Both the position numbers and the translations under genes were made by a program. The notes under the pieces are model-generated. The model was not told the DNA's origin, did not search any database, and worked only from the letters and a program-made list of their open reading frames with translations. A stretch of DNA of 64,000 nucleotides from Hirsutella rhossiliensis (Eukaryota > Ascomycota > Sordariomycetes > Hypocreales > Ophiocordycipitaceae). The stretch lies in assembly GCF_020360975.1 (NCBI RefSeq), contig NW_025408668.1, positions 744,001 through 808,000 on the forward strand, given 5' to 3'. How positions within the stretch are numbered: position 1 is the stretch's first letter; every line of letters starts with the position of its first letter. This document shows, in pieces, positions 26,772-38,719 of this stretch.

Positions 26772-29217
26772 TCTAAAGGTATATAAGTAAAAGCGGGATT
26801 TTAGGAAATTAAGGAATTACGTAAGACTATATAATAGAAAGGAAGAAGGAGTATAAGGTAAGATTTTTAATAGAATTTATTAGTAATATATTAGTATATA
26901 GAAAAGGTATTAAAGTTAATAATCCTTACTCTATTTACTAGCGGATATACTATCTTATATAGATAATTATAGCTAAATAGAAGAACCTTTTAGGACTAGA
27001 TTTAAGCTGCCGTATAGCCCTAAGACTAAGGAATTTAGTAATACCTTAAGTATATTAAGAAGTGTCTTAGTTCTACTAATATTTATATTTAAAGGAGGTT
27101 AGTCGTACTAGTATTCTTAAGAGGTCCTAGCTATAAGGGCTTTTGCCTTATATAGGCCTAGACTAAGGTCTAGGCTAAGTCTATATATAAGCGGCCTCCG
27201 CGCCTATATAAGCTAGGCCTATACTTCTCTTCCTTTTCCCCCTTATAGATTATTAACCTTCTTCTAATAGACCGCACCTAAGCCTACGCCTTTACTTACT
27301 CTATAATAGTATAATCTACCTTTTATTTTACCCTCTCTATATCCCCGTATATAGAATAGCTATTTTTAGCTGCCTTTAAAGCTAACGTTTAATTACCTAG
27401 TCTAGTTAAACCGCCCGCGCCGGTATATACGCACGCGAAATATCTATACTCCTATAGTCGTAAAATTAAAGCGAATATAATACTTAGTTCGCCTAGGCAA
27501 TTAAGAGCCTCTTATAATAGTAGGGCTCTATACGACTAAGAGCGGTACTACCGTACCTTAGTAAGTTCGACGGCTCCTCTATAGAGCTTAAGCTATAGCT
27601 ACTTTATATAAAAGTAAAGCTCTATACTAATAGCGCCGTAATAGGGGATATCCGCGCCTAATTCGACTATCTTTACGCGAGCCTATCCCTACGCCTATAA
27701 AGGTATCTCTTACCGTTTACGCGTACTAGTATAAATAGACTAGCTAACCTCCTCGCGAAGCTCTATACTAATTACGGCGAACCTAACGTAGCTAAGTCGG
27801 TAGGCTAGGAGCTTATAACGCTCTATTAAAAGCGGAGTAAAGCTATTCCGGCCTACCTTATATAGTTTAAAGAGGTGCTTTATCGAGTAAACGTATATAG
27901 CTAGCCTAACGTAGTAAAGTATAATTACCTCGTTATAAGCTTAAATTCAGATTAGCGTACCTATCTAAGCGAAAGGTCTATACTACTAGATATATATACT
28001 AATCTCGTCTACCTTCTTCGCGAGCTTAGTAGTAATAAGTTTCTTTTTTTATCTTTTTCTATAGTATAAGAAGAGGATAACGCTAGTAATACTATAGATA
28101 TCTCTATCTCCGCCTTAAGGACCGAGGATAGAAAGAGGTAGCGATAGGAGGGTCGCTATATAGGCTACGGCAGCAAATCCCACTAGTTTTTAAAGTGCCC
28201 GCGCCGGGAGGCGCGGGTAAACGCACTCTAAGTAGTAGAGGGGCGTACGCGCTAAGACGGAAAGGAGGTTAGGTTCGACGATAGCGACTCTAGCGACGAG
28301 TAATCTTAGTAACGCCTCTATAGGCTTCGTCGGCGTCCCCTCGCATATAGTAGTAGCTGCTATACGGACGGGACGTATGCCTATAGCGACCGAAAGGGCG
28401 GCTAAGATATAAGAAGGCCGCTAATATAATATAACTATAGCGAAAGGGAGTGCCCGTATAGCCCCGTATAGGAGGGAGCGGAGCCTTATATGCCGGAGTA
28501 CCGTCCCCTACGTTGCGGTACTAAGAGCTACTACCGTGCGCTAATATAGGGGGGGCGGGATACTATAAGCTTACCGAAGCTAGCTATACGCCGTTCTACG
28601 TGCCTCTACTCCTTAGCTAGAAGTACTAAAGCCCGACTCCTAGGGCGCGGCCCCTATTAATAATATAGTTTATCCGAGAAGCTTACTTAGGAGGGTATTA
28701 TACGTTATTTACTAACGTTTTTTCCGCGACTAGGCGTGCGTAGTCCGCGCGAGGGTTCCGTCCCCTTAGGCGCGGTATCGGGTATTATTTAAAGGCGCGC
28801 TTCTTTAAAAGCTAGGTAGGGGTATAATATAAGGGCTTTTGCCCTATATAGGCCTAGACTAAGGTCTAGGCTAAGTCTATATATAAGCGGCCTCCGCGCC
28901 TATATAGGCTAGGCCTATACTTCTCTTTCTTTTCCCCCTCGTAGATTATTAACCTTCTTTTAACGGACCGCACCTAAGCCTACGCCTCTGCCTACTCTAT
29001 AATACTAGCTAGTATTCTAAGCTAGCTCTATTTCTTCGATTCCTAATTATATAATAACTAGTAACCCGTTTAATATATAATAATATATAAAATAACGAGC
29101 GATTCTTACTCTATAATATAGGGTTTTATCTATAATTAATATACTACTTATTAGCTTATATAATTAAGAGAGTATATTATAGCTACTTTATTTATAGTAG
29201 TAACACCGTTCCTTATA
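26772..29217 (-). repeat. LTR of Copia B (right copy), interrupted
   Basis: LTR halves 26,772-27,131 and 29,005-29,217 join across a 1,873-bp nested element. The CTAGC at the junction is duplicated on both sides. Confidence 0.85.
27132..29004. mobile_element. Small non-autonomous LTR retrotransposon (family C)
   Basis: Two 177-bp direct terminal repeats (27,132-27,308 and 28,828-29,004) start TATAAGGGCTTTTGCC and end CTCTATAATA, consistent with TG...CA ends after RIP. The duplicated target is CTAGC (27,127-27,131, 29,005-29,009), inside the right LTR of Copia B. The 1.5-kb interior is CpG-rich with no RT, integrase or RNase H motif. It is too short for pol and may hold only a decayed gag-like frame. 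It is the youngest layer of this nest but already RIP-mutated. Confidence 0.82.
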
Positions 29218-32200
29218 AGTATTTAAATAACTTAATAATATAATTAGTTCTTAGTCTAAAATACTATAATTAAGTTCGGCTTTAATAAACTTCCTTAACT
29301 AAAATACGATTAAATAATAACGCCCTTTATTATTAAGTTAAAAGATAATCCCTACTATTATAAATTATAATATATTTATTTTAATATAAATATATCTTTT
29401 TAGATTATAATATTAAAGGAGTAAGGCTCCTTAAAAGGTATCCTTTTAAGCTTAGAACGCTGCCTATTTAGTAAGGTTTAGCTTTTTACTCCCTAGCTTC
29501 TTTTTATTCTTACTCCCCTTTAATAATATAGTTAAGGGTACTATAACTCCTAAGTACCTATATATAAATTATTAGTAAAAATTATAGAACCTAAGAAAAA
29601 CCTAAATATTATAATAGGTTATAGGTTTAAGCTATTAAGCTATTACCTTTACTTATTAAGGGTCTATTAATACCCTATTAATAAATAAAATAAACCTAAG
29701 GAACTTAATTAACTATTAATAAAAGATATACTTTAATAGTTTTATATAAAGCTTTATAGCCCTTAGCCTTTCTATTACTTATCTTAAGTATTTAGTATAT
29801 TCTTTTCTTATCTTAAAGTATATAAGGATATCGTTAAAGTAAACTATATAGATTATATCTATAAGCCCCTTAAGCGCTTAATAGATATAGCTTTAAAATA
29901 TAGCTAGTATATTAGTAAGTCTAAAGGGTATTACTAGGTATTTAAAACATTTATAATACGTTTAGAAAGCGGTCTTTTATTTATTTCCTTCTTAAATTTA
30001 AATATATTATTATATATTCTATATATTAATCTTAGAAAAATACTTAGCTTCTTAATAGTAGTTAATAAACTTTAATATAAAGGGTAAAAGGTACCGATTC
30101 TTTTATATAACCTAGTTAAGTCCTTAGTAGTCTATATATAGCTATAAAGTATTATCCTTCTTTAAAACGAAAAAGATAAGCGCCTTAGGTAGGCTCTTTA
30201 ACTCCTAGATTATTTTCCTTCTTATTATATTTTAGATCTAGTCGCGTAATACTTAGAGTTCCCTTTATAATAAAGGGTAAATCGGTCTATAAAAGGGTTT
30301 TATATTAAGGATTAAATTAATTAAATAATCTATTCCTTTTCTAGCTAGTAATAAGTCGGATTTATTAGCTAAGAAAGTATCTTTAAACTAGTAAAGAGTT
30401 AATAGGATTTCGGCTTATTCTTCCTATAAAATCCCTTTATCTTTATCTTTATTTAATAGCGGGATTAGCTTAGGATTAAGCGCTATTATATATACCCTTA
30501 CCTTATTCTTATATTCTTAAAGGAATTTATAAGGGTTCTATAAGGTTTTACTACTTAGTTAATACTTAAACTACTACTATTATTTTTATAGGATAATATA
30601 AATATATTTATCCTTTAAGGTAGTAACTAATAAAAGGATTAATACTTAATTGTTTAATATTAACTTATTAGTATTAATATAGAAATAAGTAATTATCTTT
30701 TTAGTGCCTCTTATATTTATTATTTAAAGCGGTACTAACTATACTTTATACTCCCTTACCTTATTATTACTAAGCCCTAATAACTTAGGGTATAATAGCG
30801 CTACTTATAATAATCCTTACTATTAAGTAAAGTATATATTTATAAGGTTAATAGTACTATAAGTATCTAAGTATATAAGAACTTTAGTAAGGTTTCGCCT
30901 TAATATTATTATAGTAGTTTTAAGTTACTATCCTATAAGTATTAAGTTTACTAAGGGAGAGGCGTTTACTTTAAAATCTTACCTTTTCCTTAGTTTATAG
31001 TATTAAATCTTAAAGTCTTTACTAAGGTTTCTACCTTTAAAATATTAATATATTTTATAGATAGGTATCCCGGCTTATTATATTAGAAATATATAATTCC
31101 TAATTAAGTAAAAGATCCTCTTTCTTAATAACGTCTATTAGTTTAGCCCTTAGTAGGTATATTACTAGCTTACTAGTTATTAGTCGAATTAATAGTATTT
31201 CCTTAATAATTCGGCCTAGCGTATCGGCCTCTTAAATTCCTTCCCTTATATATACTACCTTAAGGTATAGTACTACTTTTATTCTTAGTTCCTTTAAGAG
31301 TAGAACTAATATTAATATATTGCCTCTTATTAATAGTAGTATCTTAATATCGTTAGGCGACTTATATAAGCTCTTCCTATTAATAAGTATAAATAGGTAT
31401 TAAATAAACGTTAATTTAGTCTTAAAGTTATAGCTCTAGCTTAGCGAAAAATATAAGAGTATATACCTTTTTTAATAAGCGTTCGAAATACCTCTCTAAG
31501 AAGTTAAGGTATAAGCTAAACTTTAAGAGGGACTAGCCTTCTTATTAGTAAGCCTCCTTTAATTATATCGCTAATAGTATCTCCTTATTTATAGTATCCT
31601 TAATTAAGATAAGTATTTATTCTTTAAAGTATACTTAATCTATACTATATTTAGTTTAGTTAATCGGCGTTTATTCTTTAAGGTACTAGTACTATCTCGC
31701 TTTATAATCGCTATATATATAATCTACTATATAAAGGATCTTTATTTTATTATAATAAAAACGTTTAAGTGCTACCTTAAAAGCGTCCTTTAAATCGTAA
31801 GTCTAGTCTAAACGTTTCTATATATTAGTAGGTTAAGATAATTAAGCGATATTTTTAATCTTAACCTTACTACTATAACTACTATCCGATTTAAAGGAGT
31901 AAGACTATCTATACTTTTTTAAATAGATAGCGATAGTACTAGCGCGTTTAGTAATTTCCTCCTCTAATTATATAATACGGTCTTATAAGCGTTTTATCTC
32001 CTCTAGCTCCTTAATACGTACTTATATAGCTATAAGGTTTTCTTTATAAGTTAGTAGTCTTATACTTATAGGTAGTAATATCTTTAATATAGCTAGAATA
32101 TCGTTTATAATAAGGGTCTATTTTAAGAATATATCTTCCTATTCTTTATCTCCTAAGTAGATACTTAATATATATAATAAAGAGGCCTTAACTAGTTAAC

Positions 32201-32640
32201 TACTATATCGTGCTATAGGAGCGTTATATAGTATTCTTTAAGTAGCTATCTTTACTAAGTAACTAAAAAGAGAAGCTTTAAAAGTTATAAGGGAATATAT
32301 ATTACGGTATAATTAATTAGGTAGTAGAGATAGCTAGAGGTACTATGCTATATATATTATATTCTCCTTATTATAAAACTAAAGCTTATAAGAAAAGGGA
32401 TTTTTCCTCTTTAATTAAAGTAGTAAGAAGTCTATAACTTATAAGTAAGGTAGGTATAATTCCCTACTAATACCCTACTAATATATTAGTACTATATACC
32501 TAAGTACTTTATTAGCTTATACCTCTTAGTAGCGCTCTTATAGTCTAAGCCTTTCCCTTTAAGATAAAACTAATAACTAAAAGGATACCGCTTAAAGTTA
32601 TATAACGACCCTATTACTGGACTAAGTAGTATTACTATAA

Positions 32641-34690
32641 GCCCTTAAAAGCGGCCCGTCGTACTATATATACTATATTTAAGAAAGATAACTAATTTAA
32701 ATAAAGAAGTAAAGTATATATAAAGACTAGATATTTTTAACGTCTTCTTATATAAAGTCTTAAATTTAAGCTTATAGAGCTTATAGTAAAGGGTCCCCTT
32801 AAAGGTCTAGGTTAGCGATAGGCTCGTAATTTCGCTAGAAAAGTATATACTAAGAGAATAAGTATATATTTATATAAGATAAAGAGTTTTCCTTATAAAC
32901 TACTATGCCCTCTTATATAAGATAGTAGTAAGTAATAAGATCGGAAGTTAGCTACTTTACTAATACTCTTAGATTAGCTATTAAAGTCTAATATATAAAG
33001 GTAAGAAAGGCCGTCGATAGTCGTTAATTCTATTTTTATAAAAAAGGGAAAGCTCTCTTATATACTAAGCTATTATTTCTTTTAAAAGAAAGGAATCGAT
33101 ATTATAGTCTTTAAGCGGTTTAAGTATTATATAAAGCGCCGCTTAGTTATCGTCCTCTTTATCCTAGCTTAGAGGGATACCTTAATTACGTATATCTTAC
33201 TTATAATAGAATTTTATTAGGATCCTAGAAAGAATATATTAGCGATTTCTTTATATATAGATCTTATACCTATTTTAAAAGGATATAAAATTAGTAAATT
33301 CGTTTTATAGAATCGTACTATAAATTATATATAATATAATTTAATTAGTAAGGGAATCTTTAATAAAGAAAGTATATTTTATAAGCTTATTAAAGAAAGA
33401 CTAATAAAATAAGTTAAAATAAATATATTCTATATAAAAGGGGAAAAGCTTATACTATCTACCGATTAGTTACCCTTTTCCTTAACTAAGACTACTAGCT
33501 TTTAATATATACGTTCCTTATACTTAGGCTATATATATAGTAAGAGTTAATTCGTTCCCCTTATTAGTACTAGTACTAATTCCCTACCTCGTCCTTATAT
33601 AAGATTTTAGCTAGGTTAGCTTAAGTAAGTATTACTTAGGCTACTACTTAGAGAAGCGTCTTAACGCTATAATCTAAGCGAGTAAAGAATAGCTATATCC
33701 TAAGCTACTATATTATACGTAAATACTACTTAAGAGTACTTAAAGATATAGTTATAGATCGGCTAACGTAAAACTAAATAATATACTATAAGTACGTATT
33801 AATATAGGCGTATATCTAAAACCTAAACTTATTTAGTTTCTTATACCTATTAAGGTATTAAAGGAAATTTAGTCCTAGGACTAAGAAGTTTATACGATAC
33901 TTAAAGTTCCCTTCTCGACGTTATTAAACTTCCTTAAGGAGAATTAACTAATAGAAATTATAGAGGCGATTTTATAAGACTAAGATATTTCCCTTTTATT
34001 ATATATAATAATAAAGGTAGCTTCTCTTAAAGCCTTAAATTATAAAAGACTCTTAGATGTCTTTTTTAAGGAATATAATTATAACTTAAAGGGCAGCCTC
34101 TCTTTCTTTACTTATATAGAAACGTCTTTTTATCTTATTCTCCTAGTAGATACGTTAAATTATAAAAGGAGATACTTAGAGCCTATCTTAATACTAGATA
34201 TCTTAAAGGATAAAAGCATTATTAAATCTATAAGTATAAAAGTAAAAGCATACGTATTAAATACGCTAGTCTAATACTTAAGTATACTACTACCGGGTAA
34301 GGCCCTATAACGTAAGAGATATCTTAAGGGTTTATAGGCTAATACTTTAACTCCCTTATATAGACAGTATTTAATTAACTTAGTAAAGAATCTCTTAGTT
34401 TAGCGCCTTAGTAGTATAAATTTCGGTAATATCCTTATATAACGACTTAAGATTAACCTACCGCGATAGTCCTTAAGTAGAAAGCTAGCGCTAAAGAGTC
34501 TATAGGCTAATAGATTAATGCCCTTAGGCGATAAGGCGCTCGTTTATATACTAGAGGATAATCTAGTTAGAATATCCTTAATAAAAAGAAGAAAGAATTA
34601 CGTCTTATATATACTCGAGGTCTTTTACTAGTCGCATTATAAAGAGTAGAGACTAAGTGTATAATCTAAATTAAAGAATTTTTTATAAAT
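32641..34690. repeat. RIP-mutated sequence up to the island border, unclassified
   Basis: CpA/TpG-poor with scattered stops. From about 33.8 to 34.65 kb the plus strand has unusually few stops and reads Leu/Ile/Lys-rich, as if a coding region had been only partly hit. I could not recognise the product. Normal dinucleotide usage returns sharply at about 34,690-34,730. Confidence 0.5.
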
Positions 34691-35659
34691 AAAGTGGTAT
34701 AGTGATTTAGTGGGTTTAGGTTTTAGCACACTTTGCGGACCTTAGCTAATATGCCACCGTAATCAGCCGTTGAGGCCCGCTTCCGGCAGCCCGAGTAACA
34801 ACCGCCCTTATAGACTGTGCGCGGCTCTTGATGGCACGACTACGACTCGCGCCCTTCGCACTCCATTCCGGAAAAAAAAAACGACTTTAATTAGGCGCGA
34901 TTTAGCGTATAAGGGCGCAAAAGATGACGATTTTGATTCTTGGACTATGCTAGGTTTATATATATATATCTAGCGCCCACGGTGGCCTTTCCTAATATCC
35001 GTACTTCGTAGAGTTGTCACTCTTCACACCTTGATGCCTGCTGCCATGTCTACCCACAGGCGCTTACTTTCAAGCCTAGGTCAGACCAATACGGCGCAGT
35101 CTGGCCCAAATGAGATCGGTTATATTCTTATCAAGCTGGTATACTACGGTTACACCATGCAAAATGAGGGCACCTCAGTAGAGATGTAATTATCGCGTAT
35201 TATAAGTCCTTGTCCGCTCTGACAGTTCTCACACTACCCTTGGCTGGTGGCCCTTGGATCCAGGTGGCGATGTGCATCTTCTTGCCAGGCCACAGCTCGA
35301 GACCAGCAGCAATATTGCTTTTGGGCTGAAATATGTCGCTGTTCTTGGCAAGCCGCCTTCACAGTTACTAGTTCAGATACGCTTCTCACCGCCCCCATCT
35401 TTATGCGCAGCTGTCCGATTTGATTGAATGGTTTGGGTGCTTGGCGACCTCGGGAAACGCCATGTTTTTGATAGCACAGCACAGATGGTCTCCTCATACA
35501 GGAATGGTTCAACCGGCCGACCGTTGAGTCTTTCCAGGTTGATCGCAATAACTCGCCGTCTAGAGCGGTGCCATTAGTACGAGGCATTGGATAGGTACCT
35601 TGAAGTGAAGAGTACTTACTACTCGGGCAGGTAGATGCCTGTGTCACGAATTCCGCCAG
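34691..35659. other. Intergenic, left edge of gene island
   Basis: Normal composition. It contains a short (TA)n run near 34,950-34,970. Open frames on both strands are short and show no signal peptide, motif or supporting splice sites. I see nothing I would call a gene. Confidence 0.5.
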
Positions 35660-36109
35660 TCAGTTGTCGAAGCCAGCGGTGATGAGTGCTTTAGCCGCGC
35701 CACCAGCGATACCAGTGACACCAGCGACAACAGCGCCCTCAGTGAGAGCAGCGCCAACCTTGGCGAAGGCGCTAGACCTCATGGCAGCAGAAAGAGCCCC
35801 GAGAGTCTTGGTGCCAACAGCCTTGAGTGCCTGCATGGCGATAATATGGGAAACCTGGACACCATACATGGCACCAGCCATATGACCGATAGTCTTAGAG
35901 CCGGAAATGATCCGAAAAAGGATGGAGAAAAACCTGGAGCCGGCTATTATTGCAGACAAAATCGGGATTCCTCGTCGTTGCCGAGATGGGGCTGGTTCGT
36001 TGTCTGGCAAAAGGGTGCTTTGGCCGTCGTTCGAACCCAGGGTGTTTGCTAATGGATAGGCCAGGCCTAAACAGACCAGGGTGGCACAGAGAAAGATCTG
36101 GGCCTTCAT
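35660..36109 (-). CDS. Secreted Cys-free pre-pro-peptide with Kex2 site (candidate effector or antimicrobial)
   Basis: A 149-residue protein of no family I recognise. The start at 36,109 is chosen because it opens directly into a signal peptide (residues 1-17, MKAQIFLCATLVCLGLA). An upstream in-frame Met at 36,172 would bury the signal behind 21 polar residues. A short acidic propeptide (18-42) ends in RQRR at 43-46, a classic Kex2/furin-type site. The predicted mature part (47-149, 103 residues) has no cysteine and is Gly/Ala-rich with amphipathic hydrophobic stretches (about 48-68 and the final 40 residues), suggesting helical, membrane-active or self-associating behaviour. It is intronless. 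It lies about 1 kb from the RIP border and near two other secreted-protein genes. Overlapping plus-strand frames look like shadows. The function is inference only. Confidence 0.62.
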   Translation of the reverse strand: MKAQIFLCATLVCLGLAYPLANTLGSNDGQSTLLPDNEPAPSRQRRGIPILSAIIAGSRFFSILFRIISGSKTIGHMAGAMYGVQVSHIIAMQALKAVGTKTLGALSAAMRSSAFAKVGAALTEGAVVAGVTGIAGGAAKALITAGFDN

Positions 36110-38447
36110 CTTGCTGGTGTTTGCGTCGCGATGCCGAATTTGCGGCACCGTGTCTGATGGGAGCGGCGTCATGTTTTATATTGATGTGCACCCAAAGACC
36201 GGCAGTGTCGAACAGGGCCCAGCAAGCTCTATAGACTCAAGCCGCCGGCCGCGTGTAACAGCAGCCAAGGACAGTAGACGGCAGCCTCCCAGCCAAAGCA
36301 TCCTCAAAATCTTCAACAGTAGCCACACAACCTTCCAACAGGAAAAGGCTCCCCCAACAGGCCTTATGCTAGCCCTCGAGAGGGCCACTAAATCTAGAGC
36401 TGGATGGGACAATAGGGTATTCCGCACTGCAAGGAATGGCCCCGGACATGAGCGGCACTCTCTCCAGTCGGCGGGGTTATACGACTCGCCTGCCAGTCAA
36501 CGGACTCCGGAGAGCTTACAAGCAGAAGATGAGAGTGGCGTAGCATTCCTAGCGAACTTGACACGACGCATGGAATGGATCCACGAGACATTGTGGCTTC
36601 TCTCGATGGCGAAGGGTAGTAGGCTGCTTGGCTCGTCGTTTATTGGCTTAGTGGTGGGATTGAGGAGAGCAGCTTGTGCGAAGTGCGGTGTTCGTGACCG
36701 GGCGTGAATTCTATTCACCTTAAACTGCTGCAAGGTTGGCTTTAGGGCTGCAGTGCGCCAAGGGAATGAGCACCAAGCCACCAGGCTCAGTGTCGTGGCT
36801 ACGGTGGGTTGTGCCTTGATCCTTCGAATAGCTCAAAAGATTGGTTGCTGATGGGATGCAGACCAGGCTGGAGAGACAGGACAGCCACCAGACGCCTTCT
36901 TAGCCCGCTAATGTATTGTCCTTCATATCACCTGAGCCGCCGCAATCTTCATGGAGCGCATAGTAATTACAGCTCGAGCCAATGGCCGAGTTCATCGTGG
37001 ACGGCTACCGTAAAAACTTATTGAAATTAGACCGTCTTAGCGGCGTGGGATGTGGGATAGTGGTCCAATTTCATCAGTTTCTACGACCCCATGCCCTGTG
37101 AGGAAGGAAGTAAGCCCACTATAGAGAGAAGGGACTACCAGGAGGAAAGAGGGGTAATTATAAAAGCTCATCTTTTAGGGCGAGGAGACAGAGGGAGACA
37201 TAGACCTTAATCAACTTCTGGGTCTGAGGACGTATTTTCTCCCTGCTAGGGAGCCGAGGCCATGTTCTCTCAGTCTTAATTTAGGCTTATGTGAGAACGC
37301 TAAATAAGCCCAAGACTCAGTATAAATGGACAAAGTTTGGTGCCTACATCCATCCATATCTAGGCCCTGATCCATATTAACGCCTCGCAAAAAGGAGGCA
37401 TACAAATTCTGTGCGCAGCTTCGCTTGTTGGGTGATTTCTTTACCGCTTCCCCCCCCTGCCATAAGCCATCGCGAATGTAAGATGTGTGCGCGCAGCCCT
37501 GTAAGCAGAGACGAGCACCCGGCTGTCAATTCAACGGTGCGCCTCTACTTTGCGATGAGGGGCGTTGCCCCGACGGCGTTTTGAATGGCCCAGTTATGTC
37601 GTGAAATCTCATCACTGGAGTGTTAGGGAGTAATGCGAAGTCGGAAACGCAGGTGACAAACGAAGCCCCTGGCGGTTGATTGGTGCCCGGGAGTTGGCGA
37701 GGGCACGCGGGCCCACGGCAAATCTTTAGACGATCAACCAGCGCCCCCGAATCCATCCATCGTTTGTGCTAAGCTCGGGTCATTCCTGCCGAGACATACG
37801 GGCAAAGCATGTGTATAGTAGGGGTGGCGGCATGGAGAATGTTGCAGAGACACATAATGCTCTGTGATGGACATGGGCTATTGGAAGGGCTGAAAAGGCC
37901 TCTTCAGCGCGTGTGGACAATGATGGGCGGTATTACTATGCTGACCGTTTTAATTGAGTATTGGCAAGATAACTTAGATGTCCGCGCGGTTAGTTGGCCT
38001 TGCAGCTGCCATTCCTCGACAGAAAGTCATATTGTACCTTGATGTGGGCAGCTATAAAGGCATTTGCTATCCAAACCTCACACTCTCCTACCAATTTGGT
38101 CCCCCGAACTTTATAAAGCCATGATAGGGAGGCCGACTGCTAGTCGCTAGGTGGGTCATAGGTATAGTAACTTTAGGTGGCCGGCCTAATGGCTGCAGAG
38201 ACTAGGGCTATCATCCGCTGGCTGGGGGCTAGATTGCGTACTTGCAACGTCATGGCTATACAAGAGGTCGTTGCTGCGAGATCACTCAGTGCCGGTTAGC
38301 CGCCGCCGCCGCCATCAGAGGCGCGAGAGTACTATTTAAGGAAGTGCCCAAGCCATGCGGAAATATCATTGCAACTACCGCACAGTCTGGGCATCTAGCC
38401 ACCATTCGATCAAGCGTGCTGATTTACACGAAACATCTTTACTCAAT
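36110..38447. other. Intergenic, no recognised gene
   Basis: Normal-composition DNA. The longest frame (plus, 36,081-36,707) is antisense to the Kex2-type gene at its start and has no recognisable domain. Other frames are under 100 codons. The last 200 bases should hold the promoter of the small Cys-rich gene at 38,448. Confidence 0.45.
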
Positions 38448-38719
38448 ATGAAAGCTTCACTCATGTTTTTGGCCGGCCTTATCGGACTAGGTCTGGCAAA
38501 ACCCAGGGTCAGTATTTCCAAAGTGTAAAAAGGTATGGTCAACGCCCACTACTGGATTGCATTTTCATAGCAGTGGTGTGCGAACATGGCAACCGACGGT
38601 GGCAGCCAAATGCCTCATGCATCATTGTTTGCCCACAGAACAAGTGTCCCCCGGGCACTGCTTGTTGCACCACAGAATGTGGCGGGCGAGTTTGCGTACG
38701 GCTCATGGGAAAGAACTAA
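38448..38719 (+). CDS. Small secreted eight-cysteine protein, WAP-like spacing (two exons)
   Basis: Exon 1 (38,448-38,511) encodes a signal peptide (MKASLMFLAGLIGLGLA) plus KPRV. The intron has donor GTATTT at 38,512 and acceptor TAG at 38,570 or CAG at 38,573, which lie in the same frame. Exon 2 ends at TAA 38,717-38,719, giving 69-70 residues. The mature part has exactly eight cysteines spaced C-x12-C-x3-C-x4-C-x5-CC-x3-C-x4-C. The segment CPPGTACCTTECGGRVC resembles the four-disulfide core of WAP domains (C-x5-CC-x3-C). WAP proteins elsewhere are protease inhibitors or antimicrobials; that role here is inference. The other two frames of exon 2 also run without a stop for 50 codons or more, so the choice rests on the cysteine pattern and a consistent splice phase. 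An NAS glycosylation site precedes Cys2. Confidence 0.58.

Larger units (their letters stand above)
21287..29217 (-). mobile_element. Ty1/Copia retrotransposon (family B), RIP-mutated, with nested element
   Basis: The left LTR is 21,287-21,854. The right LTR runs 26,772-27,131 and resumes at 29,005 after a nested insertion, ending at 29,217. A 5-bp duplication AGTAT flanks the whole (21,282-21,286, 29,218-29,222). On the minus strand there is a Gag-type knuckle near 25,915-25,965 with Cys changed to Tyr, an integrase block RTPESNGR-IERINRT (about 24,515-24,585), and RT ALAIYVDDFL (about 23,186-23,212). Integrase before RT marks Copia. Stops are frequent. The sequence is more AT-rich than family A. 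Confidence 0.88.
19200..32640 (-). mobile_element. Ty3/Gypsy retrotransposon relic, split by a nested Copia
   Basis: On the minus strand, RIP-damaged Gypsy motifs appear in the right order. Gag-like sequence lies at about 31.7-32.2 kb. RT reads VYFNDILIYF at about 29,815-29,854 (family VYLDDILIYS, Asp to Asn by RIP). The integrase core reads LLIDFTINLP followed by IILIIID near 20,290-20,400. Integrase after RT identifies Gypsy, not Copia. A Copia element (21,287-29,217) inserted at AGTAT divides it. I could not delimit its LTRs, so both ends are approximate. Confidence 0.65.

Noticed and set aside
35234..35647. 137-codon minus-strand frame next to the Kex2-type gene, as a possible second exon
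   Set aside because: The first gene ends at its own stop with no donor/acceptor pair in suitable phase that I could see, and the frame has no motif.
36081..36707. 208-codon plus-strand frame with a hydrophobic N-terminus
   Set aside because: Its start is antisense to the Kex2-type gene, there is no domain, and the hydrophobic stretch is the complement of the other gene's signal peptide region.
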